From Vibrio rotiferianus CAIM 577 = LMG 21460 (lineage in GTDB: Bacteria > Pseudomonadota > Gammaproteobacteria > Enterobacterales > Vibrionaceae): DNA of 64,000 nt. The translations under genes and the position numbers were made by a program. Every line of letters starts with the position of its first letter. The stretch's first letter is position 1. This document shows positions 18,402 to 27,965 of the stretch, piece by piece. A model generated the notes under the pieces. It was not told the origin of the DNA, searched no databases, and saw nothing but the letters and a program-made list of their open reading frames with translations. The stretch is from positions 186,001 to 250,000 of the forward strand of contig NZ_APHW01000002.1 of the NCBI RefSeq assembly GCF_002741985.1, read 5' to 3'.

Positions 18402-19166
18402 TGCCTGTTGTTTCTGATCATGCAGTTCATCTTCTATAGATTGCAGTCGATTTAAGATCTGTTCCTGTCTATCTAATACCTGTTCTAACAGTTTTTCTTT
18501 ATTTTTCGAGCGATGGTCTTGCTGTCTGGTTGGCGCGGTAAGAATCGACGTAATCAAACCAGAAATCATACCGAAAATGCCGACACCACAAATGATGATC
18601 AGCACAGCAAGCAATTTTCCACCTGTTGTAACGGGATAATGATCGCCATAACCGACGGTTGAGATGGTAACAAATGCCCACCATAAAGCGTCTGTGCCTG
18701 TCTGGATGTTGGCGTCTGGATTTTTACCTTCAATAAACAGCATGGCGCTAGAACCAAGGGTTATCAGAACCACCATCAATAATAAAATCGAGGCTAAAGT
18801 GGTCTCTCTGCGGTTATTCTTGAGCTGATAAAGAATGAACTTTGATGATCTAAGTACCAAAATTACGCGCAAAATATGAAACAGCCTAGCAAAGCGAAGA
18901 GGCTCAATCATTGGGATACTTGCCACAAAATCGATCCAGTGGTGTTTGAAATATGACCAACGATCTGTGGCTCGGATCAAATCTATGGTGAGCTGTAATA
19001 GAAAAATACTACAGATTATAAAATCGAGACCGATAAGAACTTGACGGGTTTCATGTGTAATCGGCAAAAATAGTAAGCCTGAGATCACAAATAGCGCCAT
19101 AAATGACAGGATCAGTGACAGCAGGCTCATCGGTTTAGTGCTGTCTTTGGTATTATTGCTTTTCAT
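18393..19166 (-). CDS. voltage-gated-type potassium channel protein
   Basis: A 257-residue inner-membrane protein with six-helix channel layout. Helices S1 and S2 are hydrophobic, then comes a region with arginines at intervals (RFARLFHILRVILVLRSSK, about residues 91-109) resembling S4. The pore loop has the K+ selectivity filter TVGYGD at residues 170-175, and a short coiled-coil C-terminus follows. It lacks the RCK domain of E. coli Kch. The ATG at 19166 is chosen. The frame is open further upstream, but that part has no membrane segment. It is divergent from the chemoreceptor gene. Function in membrane potential or osmotic response is inference. Confidence 0.85.
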   Translation of the reverse strand: MKSNNTKDSTKPMSLLSLILSFMALFVISGLLFLPITHETRQVLIGLDFIICSIFLLQLTIDLIRATDRWSYFKHHWIDFVASIPMIEPLRFARLFHILRVILVLRSSKFILYQLKNNRRETTLASILLLMVVLITLGSSAMLFIEGKNPDANIQTGTDALWWAFVTISTVGYGDHYPVTTGGKLLAVLIIICGVGIFGMISGLITSILTAPTRQQDHRSKNKEKLLEQVLDRQEQILNRLQSIEDELHDQKQQAKK

Positions 19167-19249
19167 ACGAAGCTCGAAATAAATAGCACAACTGTGACTA
19201 TAAGTTGGCGAAATATAAAGACTATATAAGACTCGGTGGAGAACTGACA

Positions 19250-20505
19250 ATGGAAAAGCTGGCATTCAAGCATGGGAAAGGGTAATTTCCGATATTAAGC
19301 TCGTTCCGAAAATGGTCATGCTGATGGTATTTAGTACCGTCTTAATCGTGGCGAAACAACTTTGGGATGCGAGTACCTTCTACGATTCACTACTCGCGGC
19401 AACACAGAATGAACAAGTTGCCCAACAACATTATGAAGCTTACTTAACACAAGTTGCATGGCAAACTGCATTACTCATTGCGGTATTTGTTGTACTACTT
19501 CTAGCAGCAGCACGCGTGATGTTGCGTCAGACGCAGTATTTGAATGATGCGATTAAACTCATGGCTAGCAAAGATCTTTCCGTACCTTTCGGGATGGACT
19601 GTAAAGATGAATATGGTGACGTTGCGCGTGAACTGGAGAAAACTCGTCGCCAACTACACGACGTAATTCAAATGCAGATTAATGCATCCGATGAGCTTGC
19701 AACGCTTACTGAAGTGATGACTTTGAGCATGTCCGAAACGAAAGAGTCGGCACAAGAAGAGTTTAACGAAATAGACCAACTTGCCACGGCAATGAGTGAG
19801 ATGTCTTCGACGGTCCAAACCGTTGCAGATCACGCTCAAACGGCTTCATCCCTCACGGAACAAGCATCAACGCAAGCGGTAACAGGGCAGCAGTTCCTAC
19901 AAAACACTATGTCCAAGATGAGCGAACTGTCTTCAGACATTGCTTCTTCGGCAAGTGCGGTAAATCAAGTCGAAGAGCGTGTGGATGCGATCGGCAGTGT
20001 CGTGGGCACTATTCAAGGCATTTCAGAGCAAACTAACTTACTAGCACTAAATGCAGCGATTGAAGCGGCACGTGCTGGTGAAGCGGGTCGAGGCTTTGCG
20101 GTCGTTGCGGATGAGGTTCGTAACCTTGCACAGCGTACTCAACAAGCGACAGTAGAAATTCAAGAAATGATCACTCAGCTTCAAGCGAGCGCTACTTCAG
20201 CGGTTGAGCTGATGGAGAAGAGCGTGGTTGAAGCCGCTGAAGGTGTTGAACTGGTATCGAATGCTGGCTCTGAGCTAGATGGTATCGTCGGCCAAGTCAC
20301 GCAAATCAACGATATGAATTTCCAGATTGCGACAGCGTCGGGTCAGCAAAGCAGCGTGGCAGAAGAAATGAGCCAGAACCTAACCAACGTTCGTGAGCTT
20401 GTAGAAGCTTCCGTCGTGGTGGTTACAGAGCTTCTTGAAACTTCTGAAATGATGCAAGGCAATGCCGAAGAGTTAGACAAGAAGATTAAATCTTTCCAGG
20501 TCTAA
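19250..20505 (+). CDS. methyl-accepting chemotaxis protein, probable one-base deletion at its start
   Basis: A chemoreceptor of about 418 residues. It has two membrane helices (about 25-42 and 75-95) enclosing only some 30 periplasmic residues, then a HAMP-like linker and the coiled-coil signalling domain. The tip motif [34 protein letters not shown] is present in the sequence. The first ATG in the long frame is 19312, but no ribosome site precedes it and the same frame is open upstream ([18 protein letters not shown]). An ATG at 19250 has GGAG at good spacing and lies one base out of phase. One extra A in the A-run at 19254-19257 would join them as [13 protein letters not shown]. No C-terminal NWETF-like CheR tether is seen. 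The ligand is unknown. Confidence 0.82.
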
Positions 20506-20523
20506 AGGCTGACAAGCTTTGAT

Positions 20524-20555
20524 AAAACGCCCACAAACCTTTTGTGGGCGTTTTT
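20524..20555 (+). terminator. terminator of the chemoreceptor gene
   Basis: AAAACGCCCACAAA and TTTGTGGGCGTTTT around a short loop, followed by a T-run. Confidence 0.88.
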
Positions 20556-20616
20556 ATTTGTGCCAACTCTGGTATAAAAGGGTGATACCACAGTGCTTTT
20601 CACACAAGGAAGAAAA

Positions 20617-23460
20617 ATGCAGCTGCCTTCGTCACTGATTTCTGTCGCCGATGTTGCGGTTCAAAATGCCGAGCAAGCGGGATATTTTCAACAATGGCCA
20701 ACCGAGATTGCAGAGCAGTTTCGGTTTGTATCTGGCCTTAGCAAGTTCGTTACCGAAGCGATTCACCGTGATGAGAAACTTGCACAAGACTTGCCAACCA
20801 TGCTGGCAGAAAGCAGTCGACAACAAGCGTATCGTGCACGCCTCGCGGATCTTTTAGCTGAATGCCAAGATGAAATGGCTGGCCATCGTGTGCTGCGTCA
20901 GTTCCGTAATCGCGAAATGGTCTATATTGCGTGGAAAGACTTCACTCATAGTTGGACACTAGAAGAGTCACTTGGTCATTTGTCTCAATTGGCCGAAGCG
21001 ATGATCTTCGAAACTTACCAATGGCAATACAAGATTTGCTGCAACGAATGGGGCACGCCAACCAATGCTGAAGGTGAAGCGCAACCTATGCTGATCATCG
21101 GCATGGGTAAACTTGGCGGTGGCGAGCTGAATTTCTCTTCCGATATCGATCTGATTTTCACTTATCCAGAAAACGGTGAGACGCAAGGCGCGCGCCGCAG
21201 TATTGCCAATGCGCAGTTCTTTACCCGTTTAGGCCAACGCATCATTAAAGCGCTCGATCAACAAACCTTTGATGGCTTCTGTTACCGCGTGGACATGCGT
21301 TTGCGACCGTTTGGTGAAAGTGGCCCGTTGGTAATGAGTTATGCAGCTTTAGAGGATTACTATCAAGAACAAGGACGAGATTGGGAACGTTACGCAATGA
21401 TTAAAGCGCGCGTGATGGGCAGCGAAATGTATCCGCAATACCAAGAGTTGCGCCAGATGCTGCGTCCGTTTGTTTTCCGCCGTTATATCGATTTCAGTGC
21501 AATCCAATCTCTGCGCCGTATGAAATCAATGATCAGCAGTGAAGTGCGCCGTCGTGGTTTGAGTAACAACATTAAGCTTGGTGCAGGTGGTATTCGTGAG
21601 ATTGAGTTTATCGCTCAAGTATTCCAGTTGATTCGTGGTGGTCGCGAGCCATCTCTACGTGGTCGTGGCTTGCTAGAAACCTTGAATGCCATTGGTGAGC
21701 TCGCTCAGCTGACTCAACCGGAAGTCGATAACCTTGAAGCGGCTTATAAATATCTACGTCAGCTAGAAAACCTACTACAAGCGATGGCCGATAAGCAAAC
21801 GCAAACTTTGCCGGATTGTGAAGGTGAGCAGCTAAAACTTGCTACTGCGATGCGTTTTGAATCTTGGGATGAATTGCTTGTTCAAACGCAGCAACATATG
21901 GCAAATGTACACAAGGTGTTTGAAAGCTTAATCGGTGACGATGAAGAAGATGAAACAGAAGCGGTCGCTCGTCATTTCCATGAGTTGTGGGATATGGCGA
22001 CTAAGCAAGATGTGTTAGAAAATGTTCTGCAGCAGGATATCAAAGTGGATAACTCTGAAGAACTAGCAAAAACCATCATGCAGTTTAAAGCAGACTTAGC
22101 TAAGAAAACGCTTGGCCCTCGCGGTCGAGAAGTGTTGACTAAGTTAATGCCAAAAGTCTTCGATGCAGTATTTGCCCACCCAGATGCGCAATTTGGCTTA
22201 CCGCGAGTGTTGCACTTACTGCATAACATCTGCACCCGTACCACTTACCTTGAATTATTAGATGAACATCCGGCAGCGTTAGTGCAATTGGTTCTCCTTT
22301 GTACTGCAAGCCCGATGATTTCTGAGCAGTTATCGCGTTATCCAATACTGCTTGATGAGCTGATAGACCCACAGCATCTTTATAACCCAATCCCCCTAGA
22401 CAGTTACCAAACTGAACTGCGTGATTTCCTTGCCCGTATCCCTGAAGATGATATGGAACAGCAGATGGAAGCGCTGCGTCAGTTTAAGCAGATCTGTATC
22501 CTCCGCATTGCGGCTGCCGATATTGCTGGCGTGTTGCCTGTAATGAAAGTAAGTGATCACTTAACCTACTTGGCAGAAGCGATTGTCGAAGCGGTAGTGA
22601 ACCAAGCTTGGTTGCAAGTGTCTGAAAAATATGGTGAACCAACTCATGTGAAAGATCGTGAAGGTAAAGGCTTCGCTGTGATTGGTTATGGGAAAGTCGG
22701 CGGTTGGGAGCTGGGTTATAACTCGGACCTGGATATTGTATTTATGCACGATTGTCCTGTGAACGTGTATACCGATGGTAAGAAAGAGATTGATGGCCGC
22801 CAGTTCTATCTTCGTTTGGCACAACGCATCATTCATATTTTCTCAACCCGCACTGCATCAGGCATTCTGTACGAAGTGGATACTCGCTTACGTCCGTCTG
22901 GTGCTTCGGGTTTGTTGGTAAGCCCAACCGATGCGTTTGATGATTATCAACACCAAGATGCGTGGACATGGGAGCATCAGGCGTTAGTACGCGCTCGCAT
23001 GATCTATGGTGATGAGCCATTAGCGATCGCCTTCCACAACACGCGTCATGATGTGTTGTGTAAACAGCGTGACGAAGACACTCTAAAGAAAGAAGTGGTC
23101 GATATGCGTGAGAAAATGCGTGACCACTTGGGTGGGAAAAAGTCCGGTCGCTTTATGCTTAAGCAAGATAACGGCGGCATTACCGATATTGAATTTCTCG
23201 CTCAATATCTAGTGCTCAACTACAGTCACAATAAGCCGAAGCTGATTCGCTGGTGCGATAACGTACGTATTTTTGAAACCTTGATAGCGCAAGGTGTCAT
23301 GGAAGAAGATCAAGCGATGCAATTGACGCGCGCATACACATCAATGCGCGATGAGATCCATCGTCGCAACTTGCTCAATTTGGATGCCGATGTGGCGGAA
23401 GAGAAATTTGTTGCAGAACGAGAGTGGGTGAAGCAAGCATGGAATCAATGGTTTGCCTAA
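20617..23460 (+). CDS. glnE: bifunctional glutamine synthetase adenylyltransferase/deadenylase GlnE
   Basis: Controls glutamine synthetase by adding or removing AMP in response to PII. The protein has 947 residues (E. coli 946). The deadenylase domain has GMGKLGGGELNFSSDIDLIF near residues 161-180. The adenylyltransferase domain has GYGKVGGWELGYNSDLDIVF near 690-709. Both keep the Asp-x-Asp metal site. The ATG at 20617, preceded by AAGGAAG, is chosen over an in-frame start 24 bases upstream. It is followed 77 bases later by hldE, as in E. coli. Confidence 0.96.
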   Translation: MQLPSSLISVADVAVQNAEQAGYFQQWPTEIAEQFRFVSGLSKFVTEAIHRDEKLAQDLPTMLAESSRQQAYRARLADLLAECQDEMAGHRVLRQFRNREMVYIAWKDFTHSWTLEESLGHLSQLAEAMIFETYQWQYKICCNEWGTPTNAEGEAQPMLIIGMGKLGGGELNFSSDIDLIFTYPENGETQGARRSIANAQFFTRLGQRIIKALDQQTFDGFCYRVDMRLRPFGESGPLVMSYAALEDYYQEQGRDWERYAMIKARVMGSEMYPQYQELRQMLRPFVFRRYIDFSAIQSLRRMKSMISSEVRRRGLSNNIKLGAGGIREIEFIAQVFQLIRGGREPSLRGRGLLETLNAIGELAQLTQPEVDNLEAAYKYLRQLENLLQAMADKQTQTLPDCEGEQLKLATAMRFESWDELLVQTQQHMANVHKVFESLIGDDEEDETEAVARHFHELWDMATKQDVLENVLQQDIKVDNSEELAKTIMQFKADLAKKTLGPRGREVLTKLMPKVFDAVFAHPDAQFGLPRVLHLLHNICTRTTYLELLDEHPAALVQLVLLCTASPMISEQLSRYPILLDELIDPQHLYNPIPLDSYQTELRDFLARIPEDDMEQQMEALRQFKQICILRIAAADIAGVLPVMKVSDHLTYLAEAIVEAVVNQAWLQVSEKYGEPTHVKDREGKGFAVIGYGKVGGWELGYNSDLDIVFMHDCPVNVYTDGKKEIDGRQFYLRLAQRIIHIFSTRTASGILYEVDTRLRPSGASGLLVSPTDAFDDYQHQDAWTWEHQALVRARMIYGDEPLAIAFHNTRHDVLCKQRDEDTLKKEVVDMREKMRDHLGGKKSGRFMLKQDNGGITDIEFLAQYLVLNYSHNKPKLIRWCDNVRIFETLIAQGVMEEDQAMQLTRAYTSMRDEIHRRNLLNLDADVAEEKFVAEREWVKQAWNQWFA

Positions 23461-23537
23461 GCAGAAGTAGTGCACAAGGTTCAGCCTAGAAAAAGGCTGT
23501 GTTAAACTCACCACGATTTAATTTTTGGAGACCAATA

Positions 23538-24968
23538 ATGAAACCAATTCTACCTGATTACAACAGTGCGGGTGTGCTGATCATCGGCGATGTCATGTTG
23601 GATCGTTACTGGCATGGCCCAACTGGACGCATCTCCCCTGAAGCGCCAGTACCTGTTGTTAAAGTAGAAAACAATGAAGAGCGTCCGGGTGGTGCTGCGA
23701 ACGTCGCAATGAATATCGCTTCACTCGGCGGTCATGCTCACATTGTTGGTCTAACAGGCATGGATGAGCCAGCGAAAGTACTGACGGAAACGCTGAACTC
23801 GCTCAAAGTAAAATGCGATTTCGTGGCATTGCCTGAATATCCAACCATTACGAAGCTACGTGTGATGAGTCGTGGCCAGCAGTTGATTCGCCTTGATTTC
23901 GAAGACAAGTTTGAAAATACCGATCCAGAGCCAGTGTTGTCTCGCATGGAAACCGCATTGCCAGCAGTGAAAGCAGTGATCATGTCTGATTATGCGAAAG
24001 GGTCTTTGGAGCACGTTCAGGCATACATCCAAAAAGCACGTGCAGCGAATATTCCTGTATTCATCGATCCGAAAGGTGCGGACTTTGAGCGTTACCGTGG
24101 CGCAACACTACTAACGCCAAACATGAAAGAGTTTGAAGACGTAGTCGGTAAAGTGAAGTCTGAGCAAGAGTTAGTAGAAAAAGCACTAGCACTGGTTGAA
24201 GAATTCGACTTTGAAGCACTATTGGTAACACGCAGCGAAAATGGCATGACACTTATTCGTCGTGGTCAAGAGCCGTTCCATTTACCTACTCAAGCGAAAG
24301 AAGTGTACGACGTGACAGGTGCGGGCGATACGGTTATCTCTGTATTGGCAGCATCGGTAGCGGCGGGTAAATCATTTGAAGAGGCATGTGCACTAGCCAA
24401 TGCAGCAGCAGGTGTTGTGGTTGGCAAGCTAGGTACATCAACCCTATCTGAGATTGAATTGGCGGAAGCGATTCATGGTAGTCAAGATACCGACTACGGT
24501 GTGATTTCAGAGCAAGCACTGATCGAAGCTGTGAAGAAAGCACGCGCGAAAGGTGAGAAGGTGGTGATGACCAATGGCTGTTTCGACATCCTACACGCCG
24601 GTCATGTGTCTTACTTAAACCATGCTGCTGAGCTTGGCGATCGCCTTATCGTTGCGGTCAACACTGACGATTCCGTTAAGCGCCTAAAAGGCCCTGGTCG
24701 CCCAGTAAATCCGACAGACCGTCGTATGGCAGTATTGGCAGGTCTAGGTGCAGTTGATTGGGTTGTACCTTTCAGTGAAGACACGCCTCAGCGTTTGATT
24801 TCTGAAGTGTTGCCAAGCTTGCTAGTGAAAGGCGGTGACTACAAACCAGAAGAGATTGCTGGTGGTAAAGAAGTGATTGCCGCAGGCGGTGAAGTTCGCG
24901 TACTGAACTTCGAAGATGGTTGCTCAACCAGCGAAATCATTAACGCAATCAAAGGTGGTAAGGGGTAA
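23538..24968 (+). CDS. hldE: bifunctional heptose kinase/adenylyltransferase HldE
   Basis: Makes ADP-heptose for the LPS inner core: it phosphorylates heptose 7-phosphate at C1 and later adds AMP. The protein has 476 residues (E. coli 477). The N-terminal half is a ribokinase-type kinase ([30 protein letters not shown]). The C-terminal half is a nucleotidyltransferase with [12 protein letters not shown], its HxGH site near residue 353. The ATG at 23538 has GGAG before it. A strong terminator follows. Confidence 0.97.
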   Translation: MKPILPDYNSAGVLIIGDVMLDRYWHGPTGRISPEAPVPVVKVENNEERPGGAANVAMNIASLGGHAHIVGLTGMDEPAKVLTETLNSLKVKCDFVALPEYPTITKLRVMSRGQQLIRLDFEDKFENTDPEPVLSRMETALPAVKAVIMSDYAKGSLEHVQAYIQKARAANIPVFIDPKGADFERYRGATLLTPNMKEFEDVVGKVKSEQELVEKALALVEEFDFEALLVTRSENGMTLIRRGQEPFHLPTQAKEVYDVTGAGDTVISVLAASVAAGKSFEEACALANAAAGVVVGKLGTSTLSEIELAEAIHGSQDTDYGVISEQALIEAVKKARAKGEKVVMTNGCFDILHAGHVSYLNHAAELGDRLIVAVNTDDSVKRLKGPGRPVNPTDRRMAVLAGLGAVDWVVPFSEDTPQRLISEVLPSLLVKGGDYKPEEIAGGKEVIAAGGEVRVLNFEDGCSTSEIINAIKGGKG

Positions 24969-25007
24969 TACCTTTACAGCCAAACTGGCTACTACAAACT
25001 AATTACT

Positions 25008-25040
25008 AAAGGTCGCTTTCGAGCGACCTTTGTTGTTTTT
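25008..25040 (+). terminator. terminator of hldE
   Basis: AAAGGTCGCT, a TTCG tetraloop and AGCGACCTTT, followed by TGTTGTTTTT. Confidence 0.85.
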
Positions 25041-25073
25041 GGAGGAGTGAATGTAACCACAAACGCATTCCAG

Positions 25074-25190
25074 TCCTCCCCCTTTCAAGGGAGTTAGAGG
25101 GGCTTAATGCTCGATCTGATTGAAAACCAGTGTCGTCAATTAGATCGAGAAGCAACCCCTTCCTAACCCTCTCCTTCGAAAGGGGAGGGA
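25074..25190. repeat. imperfect inverted-repeat element of about 117 bases
   Basis: The left arm (25074-25122) and right arm (25137-25190) are imperfect complements: TCCTCCCCCTTTC pairs with GAAAGGGGAGGGA at the outer ends, and CTCGATCTGATTG with CAATTAGATCGAG at the inner ends. The loop is 14 bases. It has the form of a dispersed palindromic intergenic repeat or MITE-like unit. Open frames that cross it (for example 25006-25227 on the minus strand) look spurious. I recall similar CCCTCTCCTTCGAAAGG-type units in Vibrio intergenic regions, but copy number cannot be checked here. Confidence 0.7.
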
Positions 25191-25205
25191 ATCTAAACCA
25201 ACAAA

Positions 25206-25237
25206 AAAACGCCAGTTGAAAAATCAACTGGCGTTTT
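25206..25237 (-). terminator. terminator of tolC
   Basis: AAAACGCCAGTTGA and TCAACTGGCGTTTT, a perfect 14-base stem with a four-A loop. It lies just beyond the tolC stop codon on the minus strand. Confidence 0.88.
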
Positions 25238-25260
25238 GTGTGTTACTTAGATATCGATGT

Positions 25261-26583
25261 TTATTTTGCTGGCTTCAGGCCTGCATCAACATCTAGGACA
25301 TCTTGCTCACTTAGTGTACCAACCGCTTGACGCAATTGAAGTACGCTTAAGATGTAATCGTAACGAGCATTAGATAGGTTTTTGTTGGCATCATATAGAC
25401 GACGAGTTGAGTCTAGAACGTCTACGATGGTACGAGTACCTACATCAAAACCTGCTTCAGTCGCTTCTAGTGCAGATTTCGCAGAAACAACAGATTGCTC
25501 ATAAGCTTTTAACGCGCCAATTGAAGCGTTAATGTTGTTGTTTTGCGCACGAACATCTTTTACTACGCTGCGGTATTCTTTTTCTAAATCTTCACTTGCT
25601 GCAACGTATGCGAATTCAGCTTGTTTCGTTTTAGAAGTAATGTTGCCACCAGTGTATAGAGGCACAGCTAGGTTAACGCCGATGTTAAAGCCATCAGTGG
25701 TGTTGTCGTTAATACTTTCTGCTTGGTCAGAATAGTTGTAACCACCATCTAGCGATAGCGTTGGCAAGTGACCAGAGCTTGCTAGAGAGATGTTATCGCG
25801 AGCAATATCTTGTGAGATACGTGCAGACAATAGGCTCAAGTTTTCAGTTTTTGCCTGGTCGATCAAAGCTTCTGCAGTGGCGTTCGATGGGCTTGCTGAG
25901 AAACGCGCAGTATCAAGAATATTCAGGTTTTTATGTTCTTGACCAGTGATCTCACGAAGAGACTCATAGCTGTTGATCAATGAGTTTTCTGCCAATACTT
26001 CATCTGCTAGTACAGCATCGTATTGAGCTTGCGCATCGTGTACGTCAGTAATTGCTGATAGACCTACTTCAAAGCGTTGCTTTGTTTGTTCTAGCTGACG
26101 GCCAACGGCTGCTTTTTCTGCGCGAACAAAAACTAGGTTATCTTTTGCTCGTAGCACTTCAAAGTATGCTTGAGAGACACGTAGGATTAAGCCTTGTTGT
26201 GTTGCCGCGTAAGATGCATCTGATTTACGCGCGGTTTTTTCAGCGGTATCTAATGTGATCCAAGACGCTCGGTTGTAAAGCTCTTGAGAGAAGCCAACGC
26301 CTGCAGATAGAACATTTTTATCATTTGAGATACTGCTGCCTGCGTCAGGATCAGTATCACCACGAGTTAGGTTGTATCCTGCGGTCAAGTTAATTTGAGG
26401 TAGTAGGGCACTGCGGCTAGAGTTGATTGCTTCAAAAGCAGCGTCGCGCTGTGCTGCAACACTTAGTAGTTGAGGATCATTTTGTTTTGCTAAATCGTAG
26501 ATTTCTGCAAGAGAGTCTGCCAATGCAGATGTACTCATACTACCTAGCGCTGCACTGATAAAAAGTGGAAGCAGTTTTTTCAT
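25261..26583 (-). CDS. tolC: outer membrane channel protein TolC
   Basis: The trimeric outer-membrane tunnel used by RND and other drug efflux pumps and by type I secretion. The protein has 440 residues with a signal peptide (about 1-22, ending SALADS). The two repeated OEP halves are visible as long helical stretches, with tyrosine-glycine strands such as LPTLSLDGGYNYSD between. The gene is transcribed divergently from nudF, the same order as in E. coli (tolC, nudF, yqiB, cpdA, yqiA, parE). It lacks the extended C-terminal tail of the E. coli protein. Confidence 0.95.
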   Translation of the reverse strand: MKKLLPLFISAALGSMSTSALADSLAEIYDLAKQNDPQLLSVAAQRDAAFEAINSSRSALLPQINLTAGYNLTRGDTDPDAGSSISNDKNVLSAGVGFSQELYNRASWITLDTAEKTARKSDASYAATQQGLILRVSQAYFEVLRAKDNLVFVRAEKAAVGRQLEQTKQRFEVGLSAITDVHDAQAQYDAVLADEVLAENSLINSYESLREITGQEHKNLNILDTARFSASPSNATAEALIDQAKTENLSLLSARISQDIARDNISLASSGHLPTLSLDGGYNYSDQAESINDNTTDGFNIGVNLAVPLYTGGNITSKTKQAEFAYVAASEDLEKEYRSVVKDVRAQNNNINASIGALKAYEQSVVSAKSALEATEAGFDVGTRTIVDVLDSTRRLYDANKNLSNARYDYILSVLQLRQAVGTLSEQDVLDVDAGLKPAK

Positions 26584-26708
26584 TTTCTATTCCCGCGGTC
26601 AATAGATTGGTTAATTCTCAGTAGTTTAACTCAATTTGAACGATATTTACTCTAAACTTTGCACTTTTTTACACTTAATTATCCACTCGTGCAATAAATT
26701 TTTGGGAT

Positions 26709-26738
26709 TTGCTTAAAATTATTTATAACTATTATATA
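26709..26738 (+). promoter_or_regulatory. candidate promoter of the nudF operon
   Basis: TTGCTT and TATATA are separated by 18 bases in the AT-rich tolC-nudF divergent region. The match is moderate, and AT-rich sequence produces such matches by chance. Confidence 0.3.
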
Positions 26739-26812
26739 AAAAGTTGAGCAATGTCCTTTGAGCAAGCTCAGAACAATGAGTAAACTACACGATTCACTCA
26801 AAGAGGTGTTGA

Positions 26813-27463
26813 ATGCAACAGTGTGACAAGCAACAGAATGATTTTACTCCACAGGATGTGGAAATAATCTCAAAAGAAACCGTATTTAAAGGCTTCTTTA
26901 AAATGGTGAAATACCGTTTTAAGCATAGGTTGTTTGCTGGTGGATGGAGTGACGTTGTTGAACGAGAAATGTTCGAGCGTGGTCATGCTGCTGCTATGCT
27001 CCCATATGATCCTGTGACTGATCAGGTTGTGATCATTGAACAGATCAGAGTGGGAGCGTTGGAACATTCACACCCATGGCAGTACGAAATTGTCGCTGGC
27101 ATGATTGATCGCGATGAATCTGCTGAAGAGGTGATTCGTCGAGAAGCGGAAGAAGAAGCGGGTATTCAAGTCGGACGTGTGGCTTCGGTAACCTCTTATT
27201 ATCCTTCTTCTGGCGGTTGTTCTGAAAAGCTGGATGTGTTCATTGGCGAAGTGGATGCAACTAAAGCGCATGGCATTCATGGTTTAGACTATGAGAATGA
27301 AGATATTCGAGTCCATGTCCTTAGTCGTGAAACCGCGTATCAATGGGTGAAAGACGGTAAATTCGAGAATGGTGCATCTATCATTGCATTGCAATGGCTG
27401 CAATTGAACCATGAGGAATTGACGTCACAATGGGGAGTTCCCCCTACGGTGGAGAATGAGTAA
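26813..27463 (+). CDS. nudF: ADP-ribose diphosphatase NudF
   Basis: A Nudix hydrolase that splits ADP-ribose to AMP and ribose 5-phosphate. The protein has 216 residues. The Nudix box runs from about residue 96 (GMIDRDESAEEVIRREAEEE) to about 118, with the metal-binding REAEEEAG core. The preceding VAG and the proline about 16 residues beyond (YYPSSGG) fit the ADP-ribose subfamily. An AGAGGTG ribosome site precedes the ATG. It ends one base into the start of yqiB, so the two are coupled. Confidence 0.93.
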   Translation: MQQCDKQQNDFTPQDVEIISKETVFKGFFKMVKYRFKHRLFAGGWSDVVEREMFERGHAAAMLPYDPVTDQVVIIEQIRVGALEHSHPWQYEIVAGMIDRDESAEEVIRREAEEEAGIQVGRVASVTSYYPSSGGCSEKLDVFIGEVDATKAHGIHGLDYENEDIRVHVLSRETAYQWVKDGKFENGASIIALQWLQLNHEELTSQWGVPPTVENE

Positions 27464-27906
27464 TGGCACAAGTAGCTGAAAAACGACGATATCATGTCGA
27501 CTTAGCGGGTCTAATGAGAACATATGAGACCAACTACGCTAAGCTGAACGCGTTACTGCCTGCCTCTGCCGAAGTTGGTGATGTTCGCTGCTATCAAGCT
27601 GCGAGTATGGTCTACCAATTGACCGTGAATGAAATCACAAAATACACCACAGTTGTTGAGATATGTCAGAGTGATGAAACACCAGTGTTTCCTTTACCGA
27701 CGATGTCTGTCAGGCTTTATCACGATGCGAGAGTTGCTGAAGTATGTTCAGGTGGAGAATTTTCTCGCATTAAAGCTAAATATGATTATCCCAACGACCA
27801 GTTGATGCAAAGAGATGAAAAGCATCAGCTCAATACATTCCTTGGTGAATGGCTGACGTTCTGTTTACGAAGTGGTATTAGTAGAACACCACTTGCCTTC
27901 AATTGA
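27463..27906 (+). CDS. yqiB: DUF1249 family protein YqiB
   Basis: A 147-residue conserved protein of the DUF1249 family. It includes the family's YHDARVAEVCSGG and KYDYPNDQL segments. No catalytic motif or membrane segment is seen and its function is unknown. It overlaps nudF by one base and precedes cpdA, an order kept from E. coli to Vibrio, which suggests cotranscription. Confidence 0.88.
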   Translation: MAQVAEKRRYHVDLAGLMRTYETNYAKLNALLPASAEVGDVRCYQAASMVYQLTVNEITKYTTVVEICQSDETPVFPLPTMSVRLYHDARVAEVCSGGEFSRIKAKYDYPNDQLMQRDEKHQLNTFLGEWLTFCLRSGISRTPLAFN

Positions 27907-27965
27907 TTGTCAGCTCATTAAGGGAAAACAACAAAGAACTATAGTGGACGAATCAGGTTTTCATT

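Noticed and set aside
25006..25227. Minus-strand open frame of 73 codons between hldE and tolC
   Set aside because: It spans the hldE terminator and the palindromic repeat. Such frames are common artefacts of dispersed repeats, and there is no ribosome site.
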